A stretch of 46,409 nt of DNA from Sulfurimonas sp. (GCA_027063745.1 JAMORG010000029.1:1-46409), one strand, 5' to 3'; positions 25,062 through 34,553 are shown, counted from the first letter of the stretch. Notes: generated from the sequence alone by a model not told the origin. Program-made: numbers and translations.

Positions 25062-26420
25062 ATGAAAAAAATCATGAGTGTACTCTCTTTTGCACTGCTT
25101 TTAAGTGCAAATGACACCAGTACAACAAATGCACTCTCGTTAAATGAAGCTTTGACACTTTTAGATGCTCAAAACCTTGAGATAAAAGCTGCCAAACTTG
25201 ATGTAAAGAGTGCACAAGAGCAGATACAGACTGTTTCGGGAATGAATTGGGGAAAACTTACTTTTACACAGGATGTTGCACGTTCTAATGATGCAGGTAA
25301 TGTTTTTGGATTTAAGCTCACCTCACGTGAGGCAACTTTTGGTGACTTTGGATTTTCAGAATTCAGTATGACAAATCCTAATATTTTAAAAGTACAACCA
25401 AAAGACCTAAACTATCCAGGATACAGAAATCTCTACCAAAGCAAACTCAAATATGAAGTGCCTCTTTTTACAGGCTTTGCTATCAGTAGTTATACAAACA
25501 TTATGAAAGAGATGAAAAAGATAAAATCTCTTGATAAAGATAAAATCATGACTGAAAAGTCATATGAACTTCGTAAGAGTTTTTACGACATGGCACTTTT
25601 GGATTCAAGTATAAAAAATCTTGAAAAGATTTTACATAACATTGAAACTTTGGAAAATACTACACAGGAGATGATAAACGTAGGTTATGCCAAACATGTT
25701 GACCTTCTTGAAGTCAAAGCAAAAAAGGGAAATGTTGAGAGACTTTTAGTAGAGATGAGAGCCAACAAAAAACTTCTCTATCACTACATCAGCTTTCTAC
25801 TCAACAAAAAAGTTGACAAAATCATACCTCCCGTCTCGGAAGTACCAATGCCTAACTTCACTGATGATGAAGTTCTCTCACGCAACATCGACATACAAAA
25901 AGCAACAACAGCTTTAGAGATTCGTAAAAGTATGCTCGATGCAAATGAGGCTGCATACTACCCTACTGTAGGTGCTTTTGGAGAAGTTGCAACTGCTGAT
26001 GACACCTTCTTGGGTGACGCAAGTGACCATAAAGCATACACTATAGGCGCAAGACTTAGCTGGAATCTCTTCAACGGTGGTATTGATAGTGCAAAAATAG
26101 AACAGGCAAAAATCGAAAAGATGAAAATGCGTACACAAGTTGAACTTGCAAAAAAAGGTATAGCACTAAAACTTGCAAAAATTCATACAGAGCTAGAGAG
26201 TCAAAATGCTCAAATCGCATCTTTAGAAAAAGAGCTTGAACTTGCAAATGCCATCTATGAAAATTATGAAGGCAGATACAAAGAAAAGATTGTCTCTATG
26301 AGTGATGTCATCATCAAACAATCAGCTCAGATAGAGAAAATTCTGCAACTACAAATTGCAAAAAATAAAAGAATAGAAAAAATATTCGCATTAGAAAAAT
26401 TAGCAAATGGAGATAAATAG
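25062..26420 (+). CDS. TolC-family outer membrane efflux protein
   Basis: The 452-residue protein has a signal peptide (about 1-16, ending LLLSA) and the two-repeat TolC organisation: long charged helices around ALTLLDAQNLEIKAAKLDVKSAQEQIQ, MLDANEAAYYPTVGAFGEV, and a C-terminal coiled coil SAKIEQAKIEKMKM to QIEKILQLQIAKNKRIEK. It would form the trimeric outer-membrane channel of the pump encoded downstream. The stop is followed immediately by the ATG of the adaptor gene, so the operon is tightly packed. The exported substrate is unknown. Confidence 0.93.
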   Translation: MKKIMSVLSFALLLSANDTSTTNALSLNEALTLLDAQNLEIKAAKLDVKSAQEQIQTVSGMNWGKLTFTQDVARSNDAGNVFGFKLTSREATFGDFGFSEFSMTNPNILKVQPKDLNYPGYRNLYQSKLKYEVPLFTGFAISSYTNIMKEMKKIKSLDKDKIMTEKSYELRKSFYDMALLDSSIKNLEKILHNIETLENTTQEMINVGYAKHVDLLEVKAKKGNVERLLVEMRANKKLLYHYISFLLNKKVDKIIPPVSEVPMPNFTDDEVLSRNIDIQKATTALEIRKSMLDANEAAYYPTVGAFGEVATADDTFLGDASDHKAYTIGARLSWNLFNGGIDSAKIEQAKIEKMKMRTQVELAKKGIALKLAKIHTELESQNAQIASLEKELELANAIYENYEGRYKEKIVSMSDVIIKQSAQIEKILQLQIAKNKRIEKIFALEKLANGDK

Positions 26421-27176
26421 ATGAAAAAACTACTACTAATACTGGCTCTTGGAGCTTCACTTATGGCAGAAGTCCTAACACTTTCAGGAAGCGTAATATC
26501 AGATAATGAAAAGATGATAACAAGCCGTTTTATGGGCTTTGTAACAAAAGTAAATGTGAGTGAAGGCGAAAAAGTAAAGCGTGGTGATATTTTATACACG
26601 ATTGACTCACGTGAGATAGACTCGGCAAAACGTCAGGCTGAACTCTCACTGCAAATGTATCAAAACCAGTACAATAATGTAAAAATCAATCTTGAGCGTC
26701 ACAGACGCCTCCTTGCAAAAGATATGGTTTCAAAGTATGAAGTAGAAAATCTTGAACTGGCAGAAAAAAACCTTAAAGATATGATAAATATCGCAAAAGC
26801 AAGACTCCATGAAGTAGAAAACCAGTACAAATATCTTGTCATCAAAGCACCAAATGATGGTGTCATTGTAAGAAAAAGCATAAAAGTCGGTGAGATGGCG
26901 ATGCCAGGTATGCCGGCTATTATCCTTTCAGACCTCTCAGACCTTAAAATTTTTGCTGAGATTAGTGAAAGTAATCTGAACAACATTGAATATGACAAAA
27001 AAGTTGTTGTTAAAATCCCATCTATCGGCTTTAAAACAATAGGTAAAATCAATGCGATTATTCCAAGTTCAAACCCTATGACACACACATTTAAAATAAA
27101 AGTCAGTTTTGATAAAAATCATAACAATAAAATCTTTCCTGGAATGTATGCAACTGTTGACATAAAGGCAGACTAA
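26421..27176 (+). CDS. RND efflux periplasmic adaptor (membrane fusion protein)
   Basis: This 251-residue adaptor links an inner-membrane RND pump to the TolC-like channel. After a signal peptide (about 1-16) it has the biotinyl-lipoyl half GFVTKVNVSEGEKVKRGDILYTI, a helical hairpin (AELSLQMYQNQYNNVKINLERH to NLKDMINIAKARLHEVE), the second lipoyl half YLVIKAPNDGVIVRKSIKVGE and a beta-barrel domain ending FPGMYATVDIKAD. It is short: most RND adaptors exceed 350 residues, and the membrane-proximal domain is missing. It abuts the channel gene and is followed by the first pump gene after one base. Confidence 0.92.
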   Translation: MKKLLLILALGASLMAEVLTLSGSVISDNEKMITSRFMGFVTKVNVSEGEKVKRGDILYTIDSREIDSAKRQAELSLQMYQNQYNNVKINLERHRRLLAKDMVSKYEVENLELAEKNLKDMINIAKARLHEVENQYKYLVIKAPNDGVIVRKSIKVGEMAMPGMPAIILSDLSDLKIFAEISESNLNNIEYDKKVVVKIPSIGFKTIGKINAIIPSSNPMTHTFKIKVSFDKNHNNKIFPGMYATVDIKAD

Positions 27177-27177
27177 A

Positions 27178-28797
27178 ATGAAAGAAAAAGATTTATCACA
27201 TATAAAAGTTACCGACTATGCAGGAAAGCTGGCCAAAGGGTTTCTATACAACCCTTTAACAGCTCTGCTTGCTGTATTTCTTCTTGTTTTGGGATATATT
27301 TCACTTGAAGTTATGCCGCGTGAGGAAGATCCACAAATTGCCATAAGTGGTGGTAGTGTTATCGTTGTCGCACCTGGCATGAGCCCAAAACAGGTGGAGA
27401 AGGTCATCGTAGATCCACTTGAGCAAAAACTGCGTGAGATTAAAGGGGTTGAGCATATCTACTCTATGAGCATGGAGAATGTAGCTGTTGTTAATGTAAT
27501 GTACTACATTGGACAAAACCGTGAGATATCAAACCTAAAACTCTATGACAAAGTGATGCAAAATATGGATAAGATGCCAAAAAGCATTATGCAGCCACTT
27601 GTCAAACCTTTTGATATTGATATTGATATTCCTATCGTTACTATTGCTTTTTACAGAGATCAAAACTCTCAGATTCCTTATGTAAAGTTTCTTGAAACTG
27701 TAGAAAACCTCAAACGTGATATCAGCCAGATTGAGAATGTTTCTAAAACAACACTCAAAGGTGCCCATAAAGAACAGTACAATGTAGAAGTAGATCTTGC
27801 AAAACTTAAAGGCTATCACATCTCACTCGGACAAATTATGCAAGGTATTCAAGCCATCGCAAAAATTGCTCCTGCTGTTGATACAGCTACAAAAGAGAAC
27901 AAACTAGTAGTCTTTGGTGTTAAAAATGCCATTGAAAGTGTAGAAGATGTTCAAAGTATCATTATCGCTCAGTATATGGGAAGTCCAATCTACCTGCGTG
28001 ATGTTGCAACAGTAACAGACGGCATAGATTTTCAAAATAAACAGAGTGCACTGCTTACTATGAAAGAAAACGATAAAATCCTCCAAACGAAGCAGATGAC
28101 ACTGACAGTATCAAAGCTTGCAGGGTCAAATGCTGTATTTGTCTCTGATGATGTAAAAGCAATGCTTCAAAAAAACAAAAAATATTTAGAGAATCTGGGT
28201 ATTCATTACAAAATCACCAGAGACTATGGTGTACGTGCTGATGATGCCGTAAATGAACTTGTGCATCACCTTGTCATTACCATTGCCATTATTGCTGTAA
28301 TGCTCATCTTTTTCCTTGGATGGAAAGAGTCTCTCATTGTTACCTTTACAGTACCTGCAATTTTAGCAATCACTCTTTTTGTGGCATATATGACGGGACA
28401 AACTATCAATCGTATTACACTTTTTGCATTCCTGCTATCCCTTGGACTGCTTGTTGATGCTGCGATTATTGTTATAGAAAATATTCACAGACATCTTCAT
28501 GATCATAACAGTGTACACAAAGATATGGATACGCTACTTATAAAAGCTACAGATGAGATTGGACGTCCTACAAACATTGCAACACTTGCTATCATCTTAA
28601 CAATGGTACCGATGCTGTTTGTTGGGGGAATGATGGGAGAGTTTATGAAACCTATCCCACAAAATGTCCCTGTGGCACTTCTAGCATCTTTAATAGTTGC
28701 TTATATCTTTACACCATACTTAAGTAGAAAACTACTCAAACGAAAAGAAGATGGCGCACATAAACATACACACCATACCAACAAGGAGGAGAAATAA
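27178..28797 (+). CDS. RND efflux pump, N-terminal half (helices 1-6)
   Basis: The 539-residue protein equals the first half of an AcrB-type pump. It has helix 1 (NPLTALLAVFLLVLGYISLEVMP), the periplasmic porter domain with GMSPKQVEKVIVDPLEQKLREIKGV, then helices 2-6, with helix 4 carrying LLVDAAIIVIEN. That motif keeps one aspartate and the EN pair; the second aspartate of AcrB is alanine, as in heavy-metal type pumps. It ends in a basic, histidine-rich cytoplasmic tail (KEDGAHKHTHHTNKEEK). The second half is encoded by the next gene in another frame. The stop and next start overlap as TAATG. Both halves must combine, and trimerise, to form a full pump. Confidence 0.92.
   Translation: MKEKDLSHIKVTDYAGKLAKGFLYNPLTALLAVFLLVLGYISLEVMPREEDPQIAISGGSVIVVAPGMSPKQVEKVIVDPLEQKLREIKGVEHIYSMSMENVAVVNVMYYIGQNREISNLKLYDKVMQNMDKMPKSIMQPLVKPFDIDIDIPIVTIAFYRDQNSQIPYVKFLETVENLKRDISQIENVSKTTLKGAHKEQYNVEVDLAKLKGYHISLGQIMQGIQAIAKIAPAVDTATKENKLVVFGVKNAIESVEDVQSIIIAQYMGSPIYLRDVATVTDGIDFQNKQSALLTMKENDKILQTKQMTLTVSKLAGSNAVFVSDDVKAMLQKNKKYLENLGIHYKITRDYGVRADDAVNELVHHLVITIAIIAVMLIFFLGWKESLIVTFTVPAILAITLFVAYMTGQTINRITLFAFLLSLGLLVDAAIIVIENIHRHLHDHNSVHKDMDTLLIKATDEIGRPTNIATLAIILTMVPMLFVGGMMGEFMKPIPQNVPVALLASLIVAYIFTPYLSRKLLKRKEDGAHKHTHHTNKEEK
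28783..28790 (+). promoter_or_regulatory. Full-consensus ribosome-binding site at the RND split
   Basis: AAGGAGGA lies six bases before the ATG at 28797-28799. Such a complete site shows that the second pump half is made by its own initiation and that the split is not a sequencing frameshift. Confidence 0.85.
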
Positions 28798-30494
28798 TGC
28801 CACACCATCACCACGAAGGTAAAAAGTTTGAAAACTTTGTATTTAATATTTTAAAAACTCCTTCTAAAAAAGTATTTGTAATCATCGCTGTAATTATTGC
28901 GCTTGTCGGAAGTATTATGATGCTGCCTACAAAAGCAGTAATGGCTAGAATGCTGCCTGGAAAAAGTGCAAATACTTTTAATGTCTATGTCACTACACCA
29001 GCTGGTAGTTCCATAGAAGAGACAAAAGCAGTTTCTCAATGTGTTGTTGATCAACTTACAAAAGAAAAAGAGATAACTGACATTGAGACATTTTTGGCAC
29101 AGGGAGCTCCACTTGACTATGCAGGTCTTGTAAAAGGAAGTGCACTTAAACAGGGTGAACGTTTTGCAGAAATCGTAGTCAATCTTACTGACAAACATGA
29201 ACGTGAAGAGAAGTCATTTACCATGGTGCATCGTCTGCGTCCTGAGATTAAAAAAGAGTGTGGAAATATCATAAAAGAGACAACTATTTCATTTATTGAG
29301 ATGCCATCAGGTCCTCCGACTTTAGCTGCAATAGCAGTCGAAGTGTATGGAGACAAAAATTCCGATGTACTTAAAGTTGCCAATGATGTTGCACATATTT
29401 TGAAAAAAACTCCAAAACTTGTTGATGTAGATATTATGAGTGAAACACCTTATGACAGATATCAACTCATACCATTAAAAGATAAAATAGCAAAAAGTGG
29501 ACTAACAGTAGAACAGGTAAACAATATTCTTTATCTTGCTTTTAAAGGGATGGAAGTTGCCGTTAAAAATACCATTGAGATAAATGATCAAGTTGGTATT
29601 TTTGTATCACTAAGCCGTGATTCAAAAAAACTTTCAAACTCTACTTTAAATGCATTAAGTGCAAAACTTTCATCTTTATATCTTATGAACAAAAAAGGTA
29701 TGATGGTTCCGCTTACAGAAATAGTTGATATTGTAAAAATAAAATCAACACCGACTATCTATCATAAAGATTTAAAAACTATGGTAAATGTCATTGCTGA
29801 GACCGATATGGAATCTCAAGTATATCCACTCTTAGAAGCTCGCCAGACAATGATAGAGTACTTCGGTGAGCATGGATATGAAGTTAGCAAAGTACCTGGT
29901 ATCACAACGTTTATGTTTGATTTGAACTTAAAAGACAAACAAACAGGTAAAGAGTATCTTATTCGCTGGGATGGTGAGATGAAAGTAACTCTTGATACTT
30001 TTAGGGACTTGGGAGCTGCATTTATCGCTGCACTGATACTTATCTATCTTTTACTTGTTATTTATTACAAATCATTTGCTATCAGTGGTATAGTTTTAGC
30101 GGGAAGCTTTCTCTCTATTATTGGAGTAATTGTTGGTCACTGGGTGGCAGATCTTGTAACAGTTGATGTTTTCTTTCTGACAGCGACATCTCTTATTGGC
30201 TTTATTGCTCTTATGGGTATTAGCTCACGTAACTCACTCTTACTCATAGACTTTGCAAAGTCACTTATGGAAGAAAAAGGTATAGAGAAGCGTCGTGCTA
30301 TTGCCATAGCAAGTGCTACACGTGCTAAACCTATTATGCTTACAGCGATTGCCATCATCTTAGGTTCTGCCCTTCTTGCAAGTGATCCTATCTTTGGTGG
30401 TCTTGGAGTTGCACTTATCTCTGGTACAGTAGCTGCAGTTATTGTATCGCTTATCTTCATTCCGGTTCTTATGGATAATACAAAAGCTCTTTAG
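28797..30494 (+). CDS. RND efflux pump, C-terminal half (helices 7-12)
   Basis: The 565-residue protein is the second half of the pump. It starts with a histidine-rich MPHHHHEGKKF, then helix 7 (VFVIIAVIIALVGSIMMLP), the second porter/docking domain beginning TFNVYVTTPAGSSIEETKAV, and helices 8-12 (AAFIALILIYLLLVIYYKS region, FFLTATSLIGFIALMGISSRNSLLLIDF, AKPIMLTAIAIILGS, LGVALISGTVAAVIVSLIFIPVLM). The motif SRNSLLLIDFA and the RRAIAIASATRAKPIMLTA loop are normal for RND proteins. It starts by a one-base overlap with the first half. A 10-base-pair hairpin covers its stop codon. Confidence 0.92.
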   Translation: MPHHHHEGKKFENFVFNILKTPSKKVFVIIAVIIALVGSIMMLPTKAVMARMLPGKSANTFNVYVTTPAGSSIEETKAVSQCVVDQLTKEKEITDIETFLAQGAPLDYAGLVKGSALKQGERFAEIVVNLTDKHEREEKSFTMVHRLRPEIKKECGNIIKETTISFIEMPSGPPTLAAIAVEVYGDKNSDVLKVANDVAHILKKTPKLVDVDIMSETPYDRYQLIPLKDKIAKSGLTVEQVNNILYLAFKGMEVAVKNTIEINDQVGIFVSLSRDSKKLSNSTLNALSAKLSSLYLMNKKGMMVPLTEIVDIVKIKSTPTIYHKDLKTMVNVIAETDMESQVYPLLEARQTMIEYFGEHGYEVSKVPGITTFMFDLNLKDKQTGKEYLIRWDGEMKVTLDTFRDLGAAFIAALILIYLLLVIYYKSFAISGIVLAGSFLSIIGVIVGHWVADLVTVDVFFLTATSLIGFIALMGISSRNSLLLIDFAKSLMEEKGIEKRRAIAIASATRAKPIMLTAIAIILGSALLASDPIFGGLGVALISGTVAAVIVSLIFIPVLMDNTKAL

Positions 30495-30505
30495 TAGCTT
30501 TTGTA
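30479..30505 (+). terminator. Hairpin over the end of the efflux operon
   Basis: TACAAAAGCT (30479-30488) and AGCTTTTGTA (30496-30505) are perfectly complementary, with a seven-base loop containing the stop codon of the last gene. No T run follows, so termination is uncertain; it may instead protect the 3' end of the message. The 30506-30670 stretch beyond it shows nothing else I can name. Confidence 0.5.
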
Positions 30506-30672
30506 TCTCACCCTACCCTTATCATCATAAAGACTCTCCAGCTTTAGCTATCATGCTTTCAATAAGCACTTTTATTTAGATAGAAATAAATGTAAAGAAT
30601 AGCTACTAAAAACTAATTTGTAATAACTGTATAAATAGAAAAAAGATTAAAAAGAGAAGTAAGTTAAAATAG

Positions 30673-30695
30673 ACTACCCTCAAAAAGAGAGTAGT
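30673..30695 (-). terminator. Rho-independent terminator after serA
   Basis: On the minus strand ACTACTCTC and GAGGGTAGT form a nine-pair stem (one G-U pair) with a five-T loop, followed by CTATTTTAAC. It starts 12 bases after the serA stop. Confidence 0.7.
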
Positions 30696-30707
30696 TATAA
30701 AGAGGGA

Positions 30708-32294
30708 TTATAAACGAGCGTAGCTAACGCTTTTACAAGCTTCTAGTGATGCCAACTCTTCAAGAGCCTTATCACTTACCGGACTATCTATCAAGATAAC
30801 AGCAAGTGCCTCTTTTTGATCGTTACGAGCAAGTGAGAAGTCTGAGATATTTACATTATTCTCTGCAAGGATTGTCCCTACTTTACCAATAACACCTGGT
30901 ACATCAGAATTTTTGAAAAGAATCATATCACCTTTGATCGCTACTTCATTATCAAAACCATCAATAGATACAATTCTTTGAACACCATCGTCAAAGATAG
31001 TAGCAGAGATTGTAGTTGTACCCTCGTTTGTTGTCAGTTTTACTGTGATTAGGTTTTTATATACTTGAGAATCACCAAGATTTTCAGCTTCTATCTCGAT
31101 ACCTTTTTCTTTCGCAACAAAATCAGCATTTACATAGTTAATAGTTTCACTTGAGTGGTTCATTGCCCCTACAGTTACAAAAGTAGCAAGTGAATCAACA
31201 TAGTTACCAATCTCACCGTTTCCACTTACTTTAATAGATACAATTTTAGATTTATTGATCTGAGATGCCAAGAAACCTATCTTTTGACCCATCTCCAAAA
31301 ATGGTTTTACAAATGCTGGAATTTTGCTCTCATCAATAGGTAAGTTCATAGCATTTGGATATGCTATGCCTTTAGCTGCTGCAATTGCATTCTCAGCTGC
31401 TTGTGTACCGATGTTATACTGAGACTCATATGTATTTGCCCCTAAGTGAGGAGATACTACGATGTTGTCAAGGTCAAGCAGTTTGTTGTCCGTTGCAGGC
31501 TCTTTTACAAATACATCAATACCTGCAAAACGAATCTTACCGCTTTTAAGACCGTTGTAAAGTGCATCTTCATTGTAAAGACCACCACGCGCACAGTTAA
31601 CAAGAACAACACCATCTTTCATCTTAGCAATCTCTTCTTCACCAATGATATCAATAGTCTCTTTGTTTTTTGGTGTATGGATTGTAATAACATCACAAGC
31701 CAAGATATCATCAAAGTTCTTTGTGTATGTCATATCAAGATCAGTTACTTTTGAAGGGTTGATATATGGATCGTATGCAACGATGTCCATCTCAAAAGCA
31801 CGTGCTCGTTTTGCAACACGACTACCAATGTTACCAAAACCGATAACACCAAGTTTTTTACCTTTGAGCTCATACCCGTACCACTTCTCACGTTTCCAGA
31901 TTCTCTGGTTTTTAAGATGATCATGAGAGTATGGAAACATTCTCATACAAGAAAGCATATGTGTCATAGTAAGCTCAACTGCAGCAATAGTATTTGCAGT
32001 TGGTACATTCATAACAATAATACCTTTTTTAGAACATCCAGGAATATCAACATTGTCAACACCCACACCGGCACGAACAATCGCTTTTAATCTGTCTGCG
32101 TGAGCTAAAAAGAACTCATCAACATCAGTAGAACTTCTTGTGATCGCAACATCTGCAGTAGGAATAATCTTCTCTACAAGCTCTTTTTTATCAACATCAG
32201 CTGCCATTACAAAGTTAATGGCTTCATCTTCCTCTAGCATTTTCAGACCAGCTTCATGAATATGGTCACATACTACTACTGTATATTTTTGCAT
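30708..32294 (-). CDS. serA: D-3-phosphoglycerate dehydrogenase
   Basis: SerA oxidises 3-phosphoglycerate with NAD in the first step of serine synthesis. The 528-residue long form has the substrate domain (TRSSTDVDEFFL, GVGVDNVDIPGCSKKGI), the NAD site LGVIGFGNIGSRVAKRARAF, the catalytic region VVLVNCARGGLYNE and VSPHLGANTYE with its histidine, an intervening allosteric substrate-binding domain, and a C-terminal ACT domain (DVPGVIGKVGTILAENNVNISDFSLAR) for serine feedback. It follows a small membrane-protein gene after one base, at the end of the rpsA unit. A clear terminator lies just downstream. Confidence 0.97.
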   Translation of the reverse strand: MQKYTVVVCDHIHEAGLKMLEEDEAINFVMAADVDKKELVEKIIPTADVAITRSSTDVDEFFLAHADRLKAIVRAGVGVDNVDIPGCSKKGIIVMNVPTANTIAAVELTMTHMLSCMRMFPYSHDHLKNQRIWKREKWYGYELKGKKLGVIGFGNIGSRVAKRARAFEMDIVAYDPYINPSKVTDLDMTYTKNFDDILACDVITIHTPKNKETIDIIGEEEIAKMKDGVVLVNCARGGLYNEDALYNGLKSGKIRFAGIDVFVKEPATDNKLLDLDNIVVSPHLGANTYESQYNIGTQAAENAIAAAKGIAYPNAMNLPIDESKIPAFVKPFLEMGQKIGFLASQINKSKIVSIKVSGNGEIGNYVDSLATFVTVGAMNHSSETINYVNADFVAKEKGIEIEAENLGDSQVYKNLITVKLTTNEGTTTISATIFDDGVQRIVSIDGFDNEVAIKGDMILFKNSDVPGVIGKVGTILAENNVNISDFSLARNDQKEALAVILIDSPVSDKALEELASLEACKSVSYARL

Positions 32295-32295
32295 T

Positions 32296-32775
32296 TTAAT
32301 CCTCTTTATATGGCTTAATTTGAGCCGAAATTTTGTAGTTTTTCAACACTCGAACAAGAGAGTGTAATTTATCAACATTTTGTGAATAAATAAGTAATTC
32401 TAAACCGCTTCTGTCTTTTTTTAAGAAATATTTCAGACCATGATTTTTCAGCTCTTCTTTTAAACAGAAAAGTTGATAAGGATCTTTAATAAAAGCTGAC
32501 AGTTTGTAGGTTATAGTTTTAGTTATTTTTTCATCTAAATCTACTTTAAGATAAATCTCATTAACAGGATAGAAGTAGCCCTCTTTTTTTGTTTTATAGA
32601 GATGGTTTAACCAAAGTTTTTCTGGTTGATTTGAATGTTTTTGTTTCTCTAACTCAAGGGGTTTGTTTTCAGTAACTATATCTTCATCTGAATTTATAGA
32701 GACTAGAAAAATGACAATGAAGAGTAACACTCCCAATGTAAAAAGAGGAGCGAACCACTTCATTATCTTTTGCAT
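32296..32775 (-). CDS. Membrane-anchored periplasmic protein of unknown function
   Basis: The 159-residue protein has one N-terminal helix (FAPLFTLGVLLFIVIFLVSI), a charged linker, and a C-terminal periplasmic domain (about 55-159). There, YFYPVNEIYLKVDLDEKITKTITYKLSAF and QLFCLKEELKNHGLKYFLKK look like two alpha/beta units, vaguely similar to SPOR folds but without a clear signature. I recall a periplasmic protein gene in the same place between rpsA and serA in Campylobacter, so it is probably conserved through the phylum. It lies 12 bases after rpsA and one base before serA. Function unknown. Confidence 0.8.
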   Translation of the reverse strand: MQKIMKWFAPLFTLGVLLFIVIFLVSINSDEDIVTENKPLELEKQKHSNQPEKLWLNHLYKTKKEGYFYPVNEIYLKVDLDEKITKTITYKLSAFIKDPYQLFCLKEELKNHGLKYFLKKDRSGLELLIYSQNVDKLHSLVRVLKNYKISAQIKPYKED

Positions 32776-32787
32776 CTACAAAGAGAC

Positions 32788-34446
32788 TTACTTCAATTTG
32801 TCTTTAATTAAGTCACCTAGAGAGTGTGACTCATTATCATTAATTTCTTCAAGCATTGCTTGATTTTTAATGTAATCTAATTTTTTAACAGAAAGGCGAA
32901 TACGGTCACGACGAGTATCAATGTTTGCAACTGCTGCTTCAATCTCTTGACCAATCTCTAACTCTTCTTTGTTAAGTGGAGCTAAATCTTCATCACGGAT
33001 AAGTGCATCAACACCATCTTCTAAAGAAACAAATACTCCGAAATCTTTGATGTCACGGATAGTACCTTTAACAACAGAGTTTACTTTGTGAGTCTTAGCA
33101 AATTTATCTACTGGAGACTCTAAAAGAGTTTTTCTGTTAAGAGAGATCTTTTGATCTTGCTCATTGATTTTAGCGATTTTCACTTCTACTTCATCACCAG
33201 ATTTAAAAGTCTCTTTTGCTTTTGTGTTTTTATCCCATGAGATATCTTGGTTATGTAAAAGACCTTCAACATCATCAATACGAACAAATGCACCAAAGTC
33301 AGTAAGTGAAGTGATAACACCAGTTACAACATCACCTTCTCTGTAGTTTTTAACGAACTCATCAAATGGTTTTGGAAGAAGACGTTTAAGTGATACACGA
33401 AGTTTATGAGTCTCAGGATTGATCTCAATTACTTCAACATCAATCTCTTGACCTACTTCTAAGTAGTCTGCAGGGTTTTTAACATTTTTATTCCAACTGA
33501 TCTCTGAAATATGTAAGAAACCTTCAATGTCATTTCCAAGGTCAACAAATACACCGTAGTTTTCAATATTTGAAACTGTTACAGTGATAGTATCACCTTC
33601 GTCAAGTTCTTGCTCTACTTCAGCCCATGGATCTGGGTGAACAGCTTTGATCGAAAGTGAAAGATGACGCTTGTCTTTGTCATAGTTGATAGCTTTAACA
33701 GTTACCGTATCACCCTCTTTGTAAAGTTTAGATGGGTTAACCGGCCCTTTGTAAGAGATCTCGTTATAGTGAACAAGACCATCAACACCACCAACATCAA
33801 CAAACATACCGTATGAAGTGATTTTTTTGATAGTACCTTCAACTACAACATCTTCTGCCATAAGTTGATCAATGATCTCTTTTTTCTTCTTACGCTCTTC
33901 GTTGAAAAGTTTTCTACGAGATACAATGATAGAGTTTTCTTCTGGATCGATTTTAACTACCTGTGCTTTGATCTTACGACCAACAACATCATCACTCTCT
34001 TTAAAAGCAGCGAGTGAACGTGGCATAAAGAAAGATACTGCATCAGACTCTACTACATAACCACCACGATTTTTCTTAGTGATTACACCTTCGATTACTA
34101 GATCTTCATAGTCATCTTTGTGAGCATCGATAAACTCGATAGTTTTCTCTTGCTCTAAAACTTTTTTGTAAGAGATCTTAGGACGCTCATTATAGTATCC
34201 CATGATCATTACTTTGATCTTATCACCTACATTGAACTTAAGTTCACCATTCTCATCACGGATCTCATCTAGGTTGATGATACCTTCTAGTTTATCACCA
34301 ACACCTACGAGTGCTCTGTTATCATCCGCTTGGATCTCTACTATCTCACCTTCTACGATGCGACTTGCTTCTTGTTGTTTTTCACTTGCAGCAAACATCT
34401 CTGCAAAATTTTCTTCTTCTTCGAATACTTCGTTATCGAACGCCAT
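32788..34446 (-). CDS. rpsA: 30S ribosomal protein S1
   Basis: Ribosomal protein S1 helps the 30S subunit bind and unfold messenger RNA. The 552-residue protein contains six S1 (OB-fold) repeats, close to the six of the E. coli protein (557 residues). They are visible as GDKLEGIINLDEI, RGGYVVESDAVSFFMPRS, YGMFVDVGGVDGLVHYNEISYKG, YGVFVDLGNDIEGFLHISEISW, FGAFVRIDDVEGLLHNQDISW and FGVFVSLEDGVDALIRDEDL. The third to sixth are the RNA-binding type. A TATAAT about 35 bases upstream and AGAGGAAA before the ATG give it its own promoter in the 107-base gap after ispH. Confidence 0.97.
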   Translation of the reverse strand: MAFDNEVFEEEENFAEMFAASEKQQEASRIVEGEIVEIQADDNRALVGVGDKLEGIINLDEIRDENGELKFNVGDKIKVMIMGYYNERPKISYKKVLEQEKTIEFIDAHKDDYEDLVIEGVITKKNRGGYVVESDAVSFFMPRSLAAFKESDDVVGRKIKAQVVKIDPEENSIIVSRRKLFNEERKKKKEIIDQLMAEDVVVEGTIKKITSYGMFVDVGGVDGLVHYNEISYKGPVNPSKLYKEGDTVTVKAINYDKDKRHLSLSIKAVHPDPWAEVEQELDEGDTITVTVSNIENYGVFVDLGNDIEGFLHISEISWNKNVKNPADYLEVGQEIDVEVIEINPETHKLRVSLKRLLPKPFDEFVKNYREGDVVTGVITSLTDFGAFVRIDDVEGLLHNQDISWDKNTKAKETFKSGDEVEVKIAKINEQDQKISLNRKTLLESPVDKFAKTHKVNSVVKGTIRDIKDFGVFVSLEDGVDALIRDEDLAPLNKEELEIGQEIEAAVANIDTRRDRIRLSVKKLDYIKNQAMLEEINDNESHSLGDLIKDKLK

Positions 34447-34479
34447 TACCTATTTCCTCTGTTACATAAAAATTGCGTG

Positions 34480-34485
34480 ATTATA
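34480..34485 (-). promoter_or_regulatory. -10 box for rpsA
   Basis: ATTATA here reads TATAAT on the minus strand (TTCGTTATAATCACG), 34 bases before the rpsA ATG. A second TATATAAT-like run lies near 34497-34503. Confidence 0.5.
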
Positions 34486-34553
34486 ACGAAATAATGATTA
34501 TATAGGTATTAAAGACGAAAGAAAGTTAAGAAAAAGTGAAAAGTATCAAAAGT

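Noticed and set aside
28790-28800. Sequencing frameshift joining the two RND genes
   Set aside because: A full AAGGAGGA site at the right distance, a clean stop and start overlap, and the split at the exact domain boundary argue for two genuine genes.
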